14,759 bases of DNA from Pseudothermotoga sp. (GTDB lineage: Bacteria; Thermotogota; Thermotogae; Thermotogales; DSM-5069). Location of the stretch: assembly GCA_028276125.1 (NCBI GenBank), contig JAPYWY010000011.1:1-14759 (forward strand), written 5' to 3'. Below, piece by piece: positions 1 to 7,189 of the stretch. The notes under the pieces were generated by a model. The model was given only the letters and a program-made list of their open reading frames with translations, had not been told where the DNA came from and did not search any database. Numbering within the stretch: position 1 is the stretch's first letter; each line of letters begins with the position of its first letter. The position numbers and the translations under genes are program-made.

Positions 1-1573
1 GACGTTAGAACAAACCGAGAAGCTGTATTTGAAACAGGCGGAGGTGTGCGATCTCATCGTCGAAGGCAGTCACATAAGAGCGGTCGTGGACAAGCTCGGC
101 ATAGTTTACGAGGCACGTGCGGTCATACTGACGACAGGAACTTTTTTGAATGGCAAGATTTTCATAGGTCGACAAACTTTCGAAGCCGGCAGACTCGGAG
201 ATTTTCCAGCCAAGGGACTCTCGGAGGCTTTGATGAGACTCGGCTTTAGAATCGGAAGGTTCAAAACGGGTACCCCCGCGCGGGTTCTCGGCAAGACGAT
301 CGACTTCAGCAAAATGAAGCGTCAGGACACTGCTGACGAGCCACTGTGTTTCTCCCATTTCAGCGAGCCGAGGGTTCTCACAAAGGATTATCCCTGCTGG
401 CTCACCTACACGAATGAGAGGACGAAGAAAGTCATTCAAGAGAATCTCGCCTTCTCACCGTTGTACGGTGAGATCAAACTCATCTCAGGGAAGGGCCCAA
501 GGTACTGTCCGTCTATAGAAGACAAAGTTGTGAAGTTTCCCGAAAAGGACTCGCACCAGATCTTTGTCGAACCCGAAGGAAGGGACACCGACGAGTACTA
601 TTTGAACGGTCTGAGCACGAGCTTGCCCTATCAGGCACAACTCGACATGATAAGGACCATACCTGGGCTTGAAAATGTACACGTTGTGAGGCCCGCGTAC
701 GCGATCGAGTACGATTACATAGATCCCACGCAACTTTACCACACTCTGGAGAGCAAGATCGTGGAGGGTCTGTTCTTCGCGGGACAGATCAACGGCACGA
801 GCGGATACGAAGAGGCTGCAGGTCAAGGGATGATCGCGGCCATGAACGCCGTACAGAAGCTCAGGGGCGAAGAACCCGTATACGTGGACAGATCGGAAGC
901 GTACATAGGCGTGATGATAGATGATCTTGTGACGAAAGGCGTGGACGAACCTTACAGGTTGTTGACGTCCCGTGCAGAGTACAGGTTGTTGCTCAGGCAC
1001 GACAATGCGCATTTGAGATTGGCGGAGAAAGGTTATCGCGTGGGTCTGGTGCCCAAGTGGTTCTACGAAAAGGTGCTCTGGCTCAAACAGGAGATCGAAA
1101 AACAAGTCAAAAGATTGAAAGGAGCCATCGTAACACCGACCAACCAGGTGAACGAGTTGTTGGTCCAGATTGGCACACAACCTCTGCGTCAGCCATCGTC
1201 TTTGTTCACGTTGATGAAGCGACAAAATGTCAGCTACGAAAGGATCAAGGTGCTCGATCCATATCCGATAGAAGATCCGGAAGTGATCGAGCAGGTTGAA
1301 CTCTCTGCGAAGTACGAAGACTACATAGAGAAGATGGTGAAAGAAGCCGAGATGTTGAAGAACCTCGATGAAGTGAGGATCCCACAGGACCTTGACTACT
1401 CGAAAGTGGTCAACCTCTCATACGAAGCGCGAGAAAAGCTGTCACGCGAAAGGCCGAAGACCTTGTTACAGGCATGCAGGATACCGGGCATCACTCCGTC
1501 CGACGTGGCTGCCCTCGCGTTTTTCCTGAAGGCTGGCAGGAGGGAAGAAAGAGGCGAAGAGGATGAGCGATGA
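1..1573 (+). CDS. mnmG: tRNA U34 carboxymethylaminomethyl synthesis flavoenzyme MnmG (GidA), 5' end missing
   Basis: With MnmE, this FAD protein builds the cmnm5 group on wobble uridine 34 of certain tRNAs. The reading frame is open from base 2 and ends at TGA 1571-1573, giving 523 visible residues. Family members are about 620-630 residues long, so roughly 100 N-terminal residues, including the GxGxxG nucleotide-binding loop, lie outside the window. The first apparent start, TTG at 29, is an internal Leu codon. Visible MnmG blocks are GTFLNGKIFIG, GRFKTGTPARV, GPRYCPSIEDKV (its Cys, codon 506-508, matches the conserved Cys277 region of the E. coli enzyme) and FFAGQINGTSGYEEAAGQG. The C-terminal helical region that binds MnmE ends near ACRIPGITPSDVAAL. 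A short Arg/Glu-rich tail overlaps the rel start by 11 bases. The block order separates it clearly from the related TrmFO further along the same operon. Confidence 0.96.
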   Translation, partial: TLEQTEKLYLKQAEVCDLIVEGSHIRAVVDKLGIVYEARAVILTTGTFLNGKIFIGRQTFEAGRLGDFPAKGLSEALMRLGFRIGRFKTGTPARVLGKTIDFSKMKRQDTADEPLCFSHFSEPRVLTKDYPCWLTYTNERTKKVIQENLAFSPLYGEIKLISGKGPRYCPSIEDKVVKFPEKDSHQIFVEPEGRDTDEYYLNGLSTSLPYQAQLDMIRTIPGLENVHVVRPAYAIEYDYIDPTQLYHTLESKIVEGLFFAGQINGTSGYEEAAGQGMIAAMNAVQKLRGEEPVYVDRSEAYIGVMIDDLVTKGVDEPYRLLTSRAEYRLLLRHDNAHLRLAEKGYRVGLVPKWFYEKVLWLKQEIEKQVKRLKGAIVTPTNQVNELLVQIGTQPLRQPSSLFTLMKRQNVSYERIKVLDPYPIEDPEVIEQVELSAKYEDYIEKMVKEAEMLKNLDEVRIPQDLDYSKVVNLSYEAREKLSRERPKTLLQACRIPGITPSDVAALAFFLKAGRREERGEEDER

Positions 1574-3704
1574 AGCCAGAATTGTTTTTGATATATTGAA
1601 ACTCTCGGCGAGGAATTTCACCGAGGAAGACAAAGAAAAGTTGGCCAAAGCGTACAAGTTGGCCTCTTATGCACACGAGGGAATGTTCAGGGAATCCGGA
1701 GAGCCTTTCCTGAGCCATCCCGTGGAGGTGTGCAAGATCCTCGCCTCGATGAACGTTGACATTGAAACGTTGATCGCAGCTATACTCCACGATGCCGTCG
1801 AAGACAGTCAGGGACGAGTGAAGCTCGAGGACATCGAGAAGCAGTTCGGAAAGCAGGTAGCACGGATAGTGGATGGCGTCACGAAAGTGAGCAGGATCAA
1901 CGCACCGGTGGATTCAGCGGACTCGATCCTCAAGCTCGAAACGATCCAGAAGATGCTCTTCGCCATGGCCGAGGATATCAGAGTCATCGTGGTGAAACTC
2001 GCCGACAGACTCCACAACATGAGAACCATCGACTTCGTGAAGGACGAGCAGAAGAGGATTTACAAAGCGAGGGAAACGTTGGAAATCTACGCCCCCATTG
2101 CACACAAATTGGGCATATACACGATCAAGTGGGAACTGGAGGACTTGTCCTTCAAAACCCTGTACAGGAACGAGTACAACAGGATCAAGATGCTCGTGGC
2201 CGAGAAGAGGAAGGAAAGGGAACAGAGGATAAACGAGTACGTGAAGACGCTGAAAGAAACTTTGCAGCAGAGCGGTATCGAGGCCCAGGTCGAGGGAAGG
2301 TTCAAACACTACTACAGCATATGGCAGAAGTTGAGCCAGAAGGGTAAGGAATTCGACGAAATCTACGATCTCTTTGGGATCAGGGCTATCGTGAACGATG
2401 TGGCGACTTGCTACAGCGTGCTCGGTATAGTGCACAGCCTTTGGAAACCGCTTCCAGGTAGGATCAAGGATTATATCGCGGCACCCAAGTCGAACGGCTA
2501 CAGGTCCTTGCACACCACGGTCATCACTGGCTACGGCGAACCTTTGGAAGTGCAGATAAGAGATTGGGAAATGCATGCCGAGGCAGAGTATGGTCTCATA
2601 GCGCACTGGATCTACAAAGAGCAAATCAACGTCAAGGCCATGCAAAAGTGGGTCACGCAGCTGCTCGAGTGGAAGAAAGAGTTCACCAAGAATCTCACGG
2701 GTCTGGAAGAGCTGAAGAAGGAACTCGAGATAGACGAAGTGTTCGTTTTTACACCGAAGGGAGAAGTGAAACATCTGCCGCGCGGAGCAACACCGATTGA
2801 TTTCGCTTACGCGGTTCACACGGAGATCGGTCACAAGTTCGGTGGGGCCAAGGTGAACGGTCGACTCGTTCCCATAGACTACGAACTCAAGAATGGAGAC
2901 ATCGTCGAAATCATCGTGAATAAGTCGGGCAGGCCCAGCTTGGACTGGTTGAAGTATGCAAAGTCACCTCGCACGAAAGCCAAGATAAGAAAGTTCTTCA
3001 GAGAGCAGCTTCAAAACGAGCTCATCGAGAGGGGCAAGGACGTGTTGAGGAGGGTCAGTAAGCAGTTCGCAAAACCCGTCGAAGAGATTTTGAAAACACC
3101 CGAGATGAAGAAGTATCTTCAGTCTCAAGGCATAGATGAAACGGAGTTCTTCAGCAGGATCGGTGAGGGCACTATAGGTCCGAAAGAACTCGTGAAGGTC
3201 CTCAGCCCCTTGGCAGGAGAGAGCGAGCAGAAGGTCTCAAAACGTGCCAGAAGCAAGGCTAAGATCGGCGTGGATGTCGAGATCGATGGCCTGAAGAACA
3301 TAGAGATCCACCTGGCGAAGTGTTGCGGGCCGGTTCCCGGGGATGAAATCGTCGGTGTTGTGAGCAGGAGGGGCATCACGATCCACACGTCGGACTGTAA
3401 GAACGTGAGGAACGTGGATCCAGAAAAAGTCTTCAGTGCGCGTTGGAACGGACAGACTCAAAATCGGTACCAAACCACGCTCAGAGTGGAGTTCAGAGAC
3501 AAGGCGGAGATCGGAAAGCTCGTTCAATCTTTGGAGAGCAAGGGTGCGAACGTCGTGAGGGCAGAACTCGTGTCGACGAGATGGAACTACTCCGTCGCTT
3601 CACTGACTGTGATGGTGAGTGACACAAAACAACTCGATGAAGCGAAAAAAATCTTGGAAAACAATTCCGCCGTCGTGCGTGTCGAGAGGGGGAGGAGCTC
3701 TTGA
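1563..3704 (+). CDS. rel: Bifunctional (p)ppGpp synthetase/hydrolase Rel (RelA/SpoT family)
   Basis: This is the cytoplasmic, ribosome-associated stringent-response enzyme that makes (p)ppGpp from ATP and GTP/GDP and hydrolyses it. It has 713 residues, normal for long bifunctional Rel proteins. Domains in order: an HD hydrolase (about 30-180; H52, HD at 76-77, LADRLHNM 146-153), a synthetase (about 240-350; YDLFGIRAIV 268-277, KDYIAAPKSNGYRSLHT 302-318, EVQIRDWEMH 329-338), a TGS domain (about 391-452), a Cys-containing zinc-finger-like block (AKCCGPVPGDEIVG 585-598), and a C-terminal ACT domain (about 637-705). The RIKD motif at 300-303 is the RxKD signature of hydrolase-competent bifunctional enzymes; synthetase-only RelA has ExDD. 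The intact HD residues agree. The ATG start lies within the end of mnmG, and the stop overlaps the dtd start. Specific activity is inferred from the motifs only. Confidence 0.96.
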   Translation: MSDEARIVFDILKLSARNFTEEDKEKLAKAYKLASYAHEGMFRESGEPFLSHPVEVCKILASMNVDIETLIAAILHDAVEDSQGRVKLEDIEKQFGKQVARIVDGVTKVSRINAPVDSADSILKLETIQKMLFAMAEDIRVIVVKLADRLHNMRTIDFVKDEQKRIYKARETLEIYAPIAHKLGIYTIKWELEDLSFKTLYRNEYNRIKMLVAEKRKEREQRINEYVKTLKETLQQSGIEAQVEGRFKHYYSIWQKLSQKGKEFDEIYDLFGIRAIVNDVATCYSVLGIVHSLWKPLPGRIKDYIAAPKSNGYRSLHTTVITGYGEPLEVQIRDWEMHAEAEYGLIAHWIYKEQINVKAMQKWVTQLLEWKKEFTKNLTGLEELKKELEIDEVFVFTPKGEVKHLPRGATPIDFAYAVHTEIGHKFGGAKVNGRLVPIDYELKNGDIVEIIVNKSGRPSLDWLKYAKSPRTKAKIRKFFREQLQNELIERGKDVLRRVSKQFAKPVEEILKTPEMKKYLQSQGIDETEFFSRIGEGTIGPKELVKVLSPLAGESEQKVSKRARSKAKIGVDVEIDGLKNIEIHLAKCCGPVPGDEIVGVVSRRGITIHTSDCKNVRNVDPEKVFSARWNGQTQNRYQTTLRVEFRDKAEIGKLVQSLESKGANVVRAELVSTRWNYSVASLTVMVSDTKQLDEAKKILENNSAVVRVERGRSS

Positions 3705-4150
3705 GGGCCGTCGTACAAAGAGTCCACAGGGCGAGTGTGACCGTTGGTGAAGAAGTGGTGGGTCGTATTGAAAAAGGTTTGTTGGTCTACCTGGGTGTGG
3801 GCAGGAACGATACAGAAAAAGATGTGGATTGGATGTGCGAAAAGATCGCCAATTTGAGGGTGTTCGAAGATGAGAATGGCAAGATGAACCTGAGCCTCTT
3901 GCAGGTGAACGGCGAACTGCTGGTGATATCCCAGTTCACCCTCTATGGGGACTGCAGACGAGGGAGGCGTCCTTCTTTTGACGAAGCTGCTCCATTGGAG
4001 ATGGGTGAAAAGTTTTACGAACTGTTCATTGAAAAAATGCGAGGGCAAGTGAGGAAAGTTGAAAAAGGAATCTTCGGAGCGCACATGGAGATCGAATCGA
4101 TCAACGATGGCCCTGTGACAATTCTGATCGACAGCGAGAGGAGATTCTGA
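3701..4150 (+). CDS. dtd: D-aminoacyl-tRNA deacylase Dtd
   Basis: Dtd hydrolyses D-amino acids (and glycine mischarged on tRNA-Ala) from tRNA, protecting translation from mischarging. It has 149 residues, the usual length. Both signature motifs are present: SQFTLYGD at 77-84 and NDGPVT at 135-140, whose Gly-Pro pair enforces chirality from the partner subunit of the dimer. The start is TTG at 3701, supported by a strong purine-rich Shine-Dalgarno sequence in GAGGGGGAGGAG just upstream and by an N-terminus (MRAVVQRV) identical in pattern to the family. The TTG overlaps the rel stop as TTGA, and its own TGA shares one base with the queH ATG, so translational coupling on both sides is likely. 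The neighbouring rel and tRNA-modification genes fit a translation-quality role. Confidence 0.95.
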   Translation: MRAVVQRVHRASVTVGEEVVGRIEKGLLVYLGVGRNDTEKDVDWMCEKIANLRVFEDENGKMNLSLLQVNGELLVISQFTLYGDCRRGRRPSFDEAAPLEMGEKFYELFIEKMRGQVRKVEKGIFGAHMEIESINDGPVTILIDSERRF

Positions 4151-4713
4151 TGCTTTTGCACGTCTGTTGTGCACCGGATGCCACGGTGGCCGTGGAGCGA
4201 TTGAGGATGGCGAAGATTGAACCAATATTTTTCTTCTACAATCCCAACATCGAGCCCGAGGAAGAGTTCGATAGGCGCTTGCAAGCCGTGGTGAAACTGT
4301 CGCAGCTCTGGGGTTTGAAACTCATTGTTTTGGACAAAGGCAAAGAAGAATGGCAGAGGTCCATCGCAGATTTTGTGGACCTCGGAGAAGGATCGAAACG
4401 CTGTGAAGAGTGCATAAAACATCGGTTGATCGTGACCGCCCGTTTCGCGCGCGATATGGGATACGGAGTTTTCGCCACGACGTTGACCACGAGCCCGAAG
4501 AAGAACGCAAAGTTCATAAACACCATAGGAGCGGAGCTGGAAAAGCAGTTCGGGGTCCTTTACATGTCCAGCGATTTCAAGAAAAAGGATGGTTTTCTCA
4601 GGAGCGTTGAACTGAGCAGAGACCTTGGGCTTTATCGGCAGAATTACTGTGGCTGTTTGAGATCGTTACACGAGAGGGAGGAAAAGGATGCGTTGCGTGC
4701 TTGCCAACGCTGA
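4150..4713 (+). CDS. queH: Epoxyqueuosine reductase QueH (DUF208 family)
   Basis: QueH performs the last step of queuosine synthesis, reducing epoxyqueuosine to queuosine at position 34 of tRNAs with GUN anticodons. It is the non-homologous replacement for cobalamin-dependent QueG, and the T. maritima enzyme is the structurally studied example. This copy has 187 residues. The metal-site residues expected for the family are visible: CCAPD at 6-10, CEEC at 85-88 and YCGC at 166-169; together they should hold a [4Fe-4S] cluster and a second iron. FFYNPNIEPEEEF at 28-40 is also typical. The ATG at 4150 is one base inside the dtd stop and follows GAGAGGAG at 4136-4143. The 3' end overlaps the next gene by 26 bases. 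No other queuosine genes are in the window, so queuine or precursor supply must come from elsewhere. Confidence 0.94.
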   Translation: MLLHVCCAPDATVAVERLRMAKIEPIFFFYNPNIEPEEEFDRRLQAVVKLSQLWGLKLIVLDKGKEEWQRSIADFVDLGEGSKRCEECIKHRLIVTARFARDMGYGVFATTLTTSPKKNAKFINTIGAELEKQFGVLYMSSDFKKKDGFLRSVELSRDLGLYRQNYCGCLRSLHEREEKDALRACQR

Positions 4714-5485
4714 GGGGATCATCAAAGATGATATCGGAATTGGCAACGAGCTTGTTGACTACGTTCGGCTGGTCCTACAATCCAACACGGCGGTCTCAGT
4801 TCGATCATACGGCCTCGACATCCTCTTGACGCCCATCGAGACCGTCGCGGGAAGGTTGGTGCTCGGGGTGCCGAAGGATGAGCCTCTCAACGATGCTGTG
4901 CGCTGTTTCGTGGATCAGCTGTTGCTGAGCGAGAGACGTTGGCCCGCCATCGTTGAAGGGCTCGCCAAACAGATCGACGCGTGGCGTGGCAAAAGGTACG
5001 TGGGTCTGCTTCATGCCAAGGATTTCACACAGCGCTATGCGGCCAGAGAAAGGTTGAGCTCGGTGACGATCGGCACACTGAACGTTGGAGAACACGATCT
5101 GTACGTTTTCTCAACGATCTTGTTACCAACGCTCTCGAACGTGAAACTGTCCGTCTCGAATGCCTGCGAAGATCCAAAGGAAGCGATTCGTCAAGCTCTG
5201 TTGCTCGACAGATATGTGGTGGGCGAAGGGACATTCTTTTACGAAAGGCTGTTCGAATACGAACTGAACGTCAAGATAGACGACTCTGACTTGGAAACCA
5301 TCGTTCACAGGTTGATCTCCTGCGATTTGCAGAGTTTTGCGAAAAGGCTGAACGTTTCACCGAGCGAGGCTTTTCGACTGCAGAGAGACCTCGAGGATAA
5401 GTACCTGCTGAGGTTCGACGTAGGATTGGAGTGTCATGCTTACGCTCGAGGTCTTGCAAGTGGGAGGCAAGGTGAGAAAAGATGA
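4688..5485 (+). CDS. Conserved-looking protein of unknown function with a C-terminal HTH-like segment
   Basis: I do not recognise a family for this 265-residue protein. It has no signal peptide and no membrane segment, so it is probably cytoplasmic. It reads as an N-terminal alpha/beta region (about 1-65), a helical stretch (66-100), a second alpha/beta region (about 103-195) and a C-terminal helical region. Residues about 215-243 (from FAKRLNVSPSEAF onward) have the pattern of a helix-turn-helix followed by a wing-like YLLRFDVG, which would suit a regulator, but this is inference. The start is ATG 4688 with GGGAGG at 4676-4681 six bases upstream. The first 26 bases lie inside queH, and the stop overlaps the next gene as ATGA. 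Codon use matches its neighbours and gives no sign of transfer. The tight link to the following RsbW-like ATPase suggests that they work together. Confidence 0.85.
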   Translation: MRCVLANAEGIIKDDIGIGNELVDYVRLVLQSNTAVSVRSYGLDILLTPIETVAGRLVLGVPKDEPLNDAVRCFVDQLLLSERRWPAIVEGLAKQIDAWRGKRYVGLLHAKDFTQRYAARERLSSVTIGTLNVGEHDLYVFSTILLPTLSNVKLSVSNACEDPKEAIRQALLLDRYVVGEGTFFYERLFEYELNVKIDDSDLETIVHRLISCDLQSFAKRLNVSPSEAFRLQRDLEDKYLLRFDVGLECHAYARGLASGRQGEKR

Positions 5486-5898
5486 AAGATTGGTTCGTTG
5501 CCGTGTTCAACTCGAATCCTTTGAACACGAGAATGGTGCGTAACATGGTGAAGAGTTTTTTAACGCAACGCGGCGTTGCCGAAGAAGATGTCTGGGATAT
5601 GGAGATCGCTATCAACGAAGCTTTGACGAACGTCATAAGGCACACGTACAGCAACGACCAGACCAAGCCCATCAAGCTCTCGATTTTCTATGATGGCCAG
5701 AAAGTGGAAGTCTTCATCAGGGACTACGGTGATCACGTCGATCCCAAACTGTTGCAACCCAAGCCACCGGATCCGGAGCGTGAGGGAGGATTCGGTCTCT
5801 ACATAATTCATAGGGTGTTCGACTCCGTTGAGTTCTCGAACGTGTGTCGGGGTAACTTGCTGGTGTTGAAAAAGAAGTTGAGAGGTCGAGTCTGTTGA
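5482..5898 (+). CDS. RsbW/SpoIIAB-like anti-sigma serine kinase (GHKL ATPase)
   Basis: This 138-residue single-domain GHKL ATPase belongs to the switch-kinase group (RsbW, SpoIIAB, RsbT-like). Such proteins hold a sigma factor or other target and phosphorylate a STAS-domain antagonist. The N box is NEALTNVIRH at 45-54 (E46 and N50 for Mg-ATP), the G1 box is DYGDHVDP at 81-88, and the G2 glycines are in EGGFGLYII at 101-109. There is no sensor or transmembrane region, so it is not a two-component histidine kinase. The ATG overlaps the preceding stop as ATGA, and the stop overlaps trmFO as TTGA. No sigma factor or STAS antagonist gene lies in the window, so its partners must be encoded elsewhere, or the preceding unknown protein is one of them. 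Whether it is an anti-sigma factor proper is inferred from the family. Confidence 0.87.
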   Translation: MKDWFVAVFNSNPLNTRMVRNMVKSFLTQRGVAEEDVWDMEIAINEALTNVIRHTYSNDQTKPIKLSIFYDGQKVEVFIRDYGDHVDPKLLQPKPPDPEREGGFGLYIIHRVFDSVEFSNVCRGNLLVLKKKLRGRVC

Positions 5899-7184
5899 AG
5901 GTACATGTCGTTGGCGCGGGACTCGCTGGTTCGGAAATAGCCTATCAGCTCGCAGTGAGGGGCATCGAAGTGGTCCTGCACGAGATGAGACCAGCAAAAA
6001 TGACGTCGGTGCACAGAACGGGCTTCTTCGCCGAACTCGTGTGCAGCAACTCACTCAAATCGGAAGAACTTGACAACGCATCGGGTTTGTTGAAACGCGA
6101 AATGGAACTGTTCGGTTCCTTGATTTTGAAGATCGCGAGAGAGTGCCGAGTACCCGCTGGTAAAGCGTTGGCAGTGGATCGGGAAAGATTTTCCGCGAGG
6201 GTGACTGAAGAAGTCTTGAGGAGCGGAGTTAGACTGACGGTGGAAGAGGTCAGTGAGATTCCGGACGATGGTAACGTGTGGGTGATCGCGACAGGCCCAG
6301 CCACGAGCGAACCGCTCGCGAATTGGTTGATTGGAAAACTTGGAGACGCTCTGTACTTTTTCGACGCGGTGGCTCCCATAATCGCCGCAGACAGTATCGA
6401 CTATTCCAAAGTCTTCTTTGCTGACCGCTACGGTGTGGGAACGAACGATTACATCAACTGTCCAATGGACGAAGAGCAGTACGACAGGTTCTACGAAGCC
6501 CTTGTGAATGCCGAAGTCCTGCCCATGGAGGGCTTCGACAGTCATTTGCTCTTCGAACGATGCAAGCCGATAGAGGAGATCGCGAGGTCTGGAAAGATGT
6601 CTCTGCTCTTTGGACCTCTGAGACCCGTAGGTTTGATAGATCCGAGAACAAACAGACAACCTTACGCGGTCGTACAGCTGAGAAAGGAAAACCTCGAGGG
6701 TACGATGTACAATATAGTGGGTTTCCAAACGAGGTTGAAATGGCCAGAACAGAAACGAGTGATAAGACTCATTGCCGGCCTGGAGAACGCCGAGATCCTC
6801 AGGTACGGCGTGATGCACAGAAACTTTTATGTGAATTCGAGGAAGGTCTTGGACTGCTACTTTCGATTGAAGGGAACAGAGAAGATTTTCTTTGCTGGCC
6901 AGATAGTGGGCGTGGAGGGATACATGGAATCAGCGGCGAGCGGGCTGTATGTGGCGCTGAACGTTTTCAGGTATCTGAGAGGACAGAGCCTGCTCAAACT
7001 TCCGACGACAACGATGATGGGTTCGCTCTTCGATTATGTTTGTAACGGTATCACGGACCAGCTCCAACCCATGTACGCAAACTACGGTCTGTTGAAGGAC
7101 AGCAAGGACAGACAGAAGGCGGCGGAGAGGTCACTGAGGGACCTGGAAAGATTCCTCCTTGAAGCAGGATGGAAAGAGGGATAG
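5895..7184 (+). CDS. trmFO: Folate/FAD-dependent tRNA (uracil-54-C5)-methyltransferase TrmFO
   Basis: TrmFO makes ribothymidine 54 in the T-loop of tRNA, using methylenetetrahydrofolate as carbon donor and reduced FAD. It has 429 residues, close to the usual 435-450. The N-terminal FAD loop is VGAGLAGSE at 6-14. Family-specific blocks are CSNSLKSEELDNASGLL from C50 and RVPAGKALAVDR at 85-96. C50 and C223 (in FERCKPIEEIA) correspond to the two functionally important cysteines of B. subtilis TrmFO, C53 and C226. The start is TTG at 5895, overlapping the upstream stop as TTGA, with AGAGGT just upstream. The sequence begins MKVHVVGAG, exactly where the Rossmann fold should. The enzyme is a distant paralogue of MnmG, encoded at the start of the same operon. 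Confidence 0.95.
   Translation: MKVHVVGAGLAGSEIAYQLAVRGIEVVLHEMRPAKMTSVHRTGFFAELVCSNSLKSEELDNASGLLKREMELFGSLILKIARECRVPAGKALAVDRERFSARVTEEVLRSGVRLTVEEVSEIPDDGNVWVIATGPATSEPLANWLIGKLGDALYFFDAVAPIIAADSIDYSKVFFADRYGVGTNDYINCPMDEEQYDRFYEALVNAEVLPMEGFDSHLLFERCKPIEEIARSGKMSLLFGPLRPVGLIDPRTNRQPYAVVQLRKENLEGTMYNIVGFQTRLKWPEQKRVIRLIAGLENAEILRYGVMHRNFYVNSRKVLDCYFRLKGTEKIFFAGQIVGVEGYMESAASGLYVALNVFRYLRGQSLLKLPTTTMMGSLFDYVCNGITDQLQPMYANYGLLKDSKDRQKAAERSLRDLERFLLEAGWKEG
7174..7180 (+). promoter_or_regulatory. Ribosome-binding site that decides the DUF342 gene start
   Basis: AAGAGGG lies nine bases before ATG 7190 and inside the end of trmFO. The earlier in-frame ATG at 7169 has AGCAGG directly touching it with no spacing, so ATG 7190 is the better start. 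Confidence 0.6.
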
Positions 7185-7189
7185 GGCCG

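Noticed and set aside
29..31. TTG as the real start of mnmG
   Set aside because: The frame is open and MnmG-like up to base 2, and the N-terminal FAD-binding part would be missing; this is an internal Leu codon in a gene cut by the window edge.
1756..1786. Promoter-like TTGACA and TATACT with a 19-base spacer on the plus strand
   Set aside because: It lies inside the conserved HD domain of rel, with no start codon or operon boundary nearby, so chance is the simplest explanation.
1914..2834. 306-codon minus-strand open frame inside rel
   Set aside because: Antisense shadow of a strongly conserved gene; the product has no recognisable pattern.
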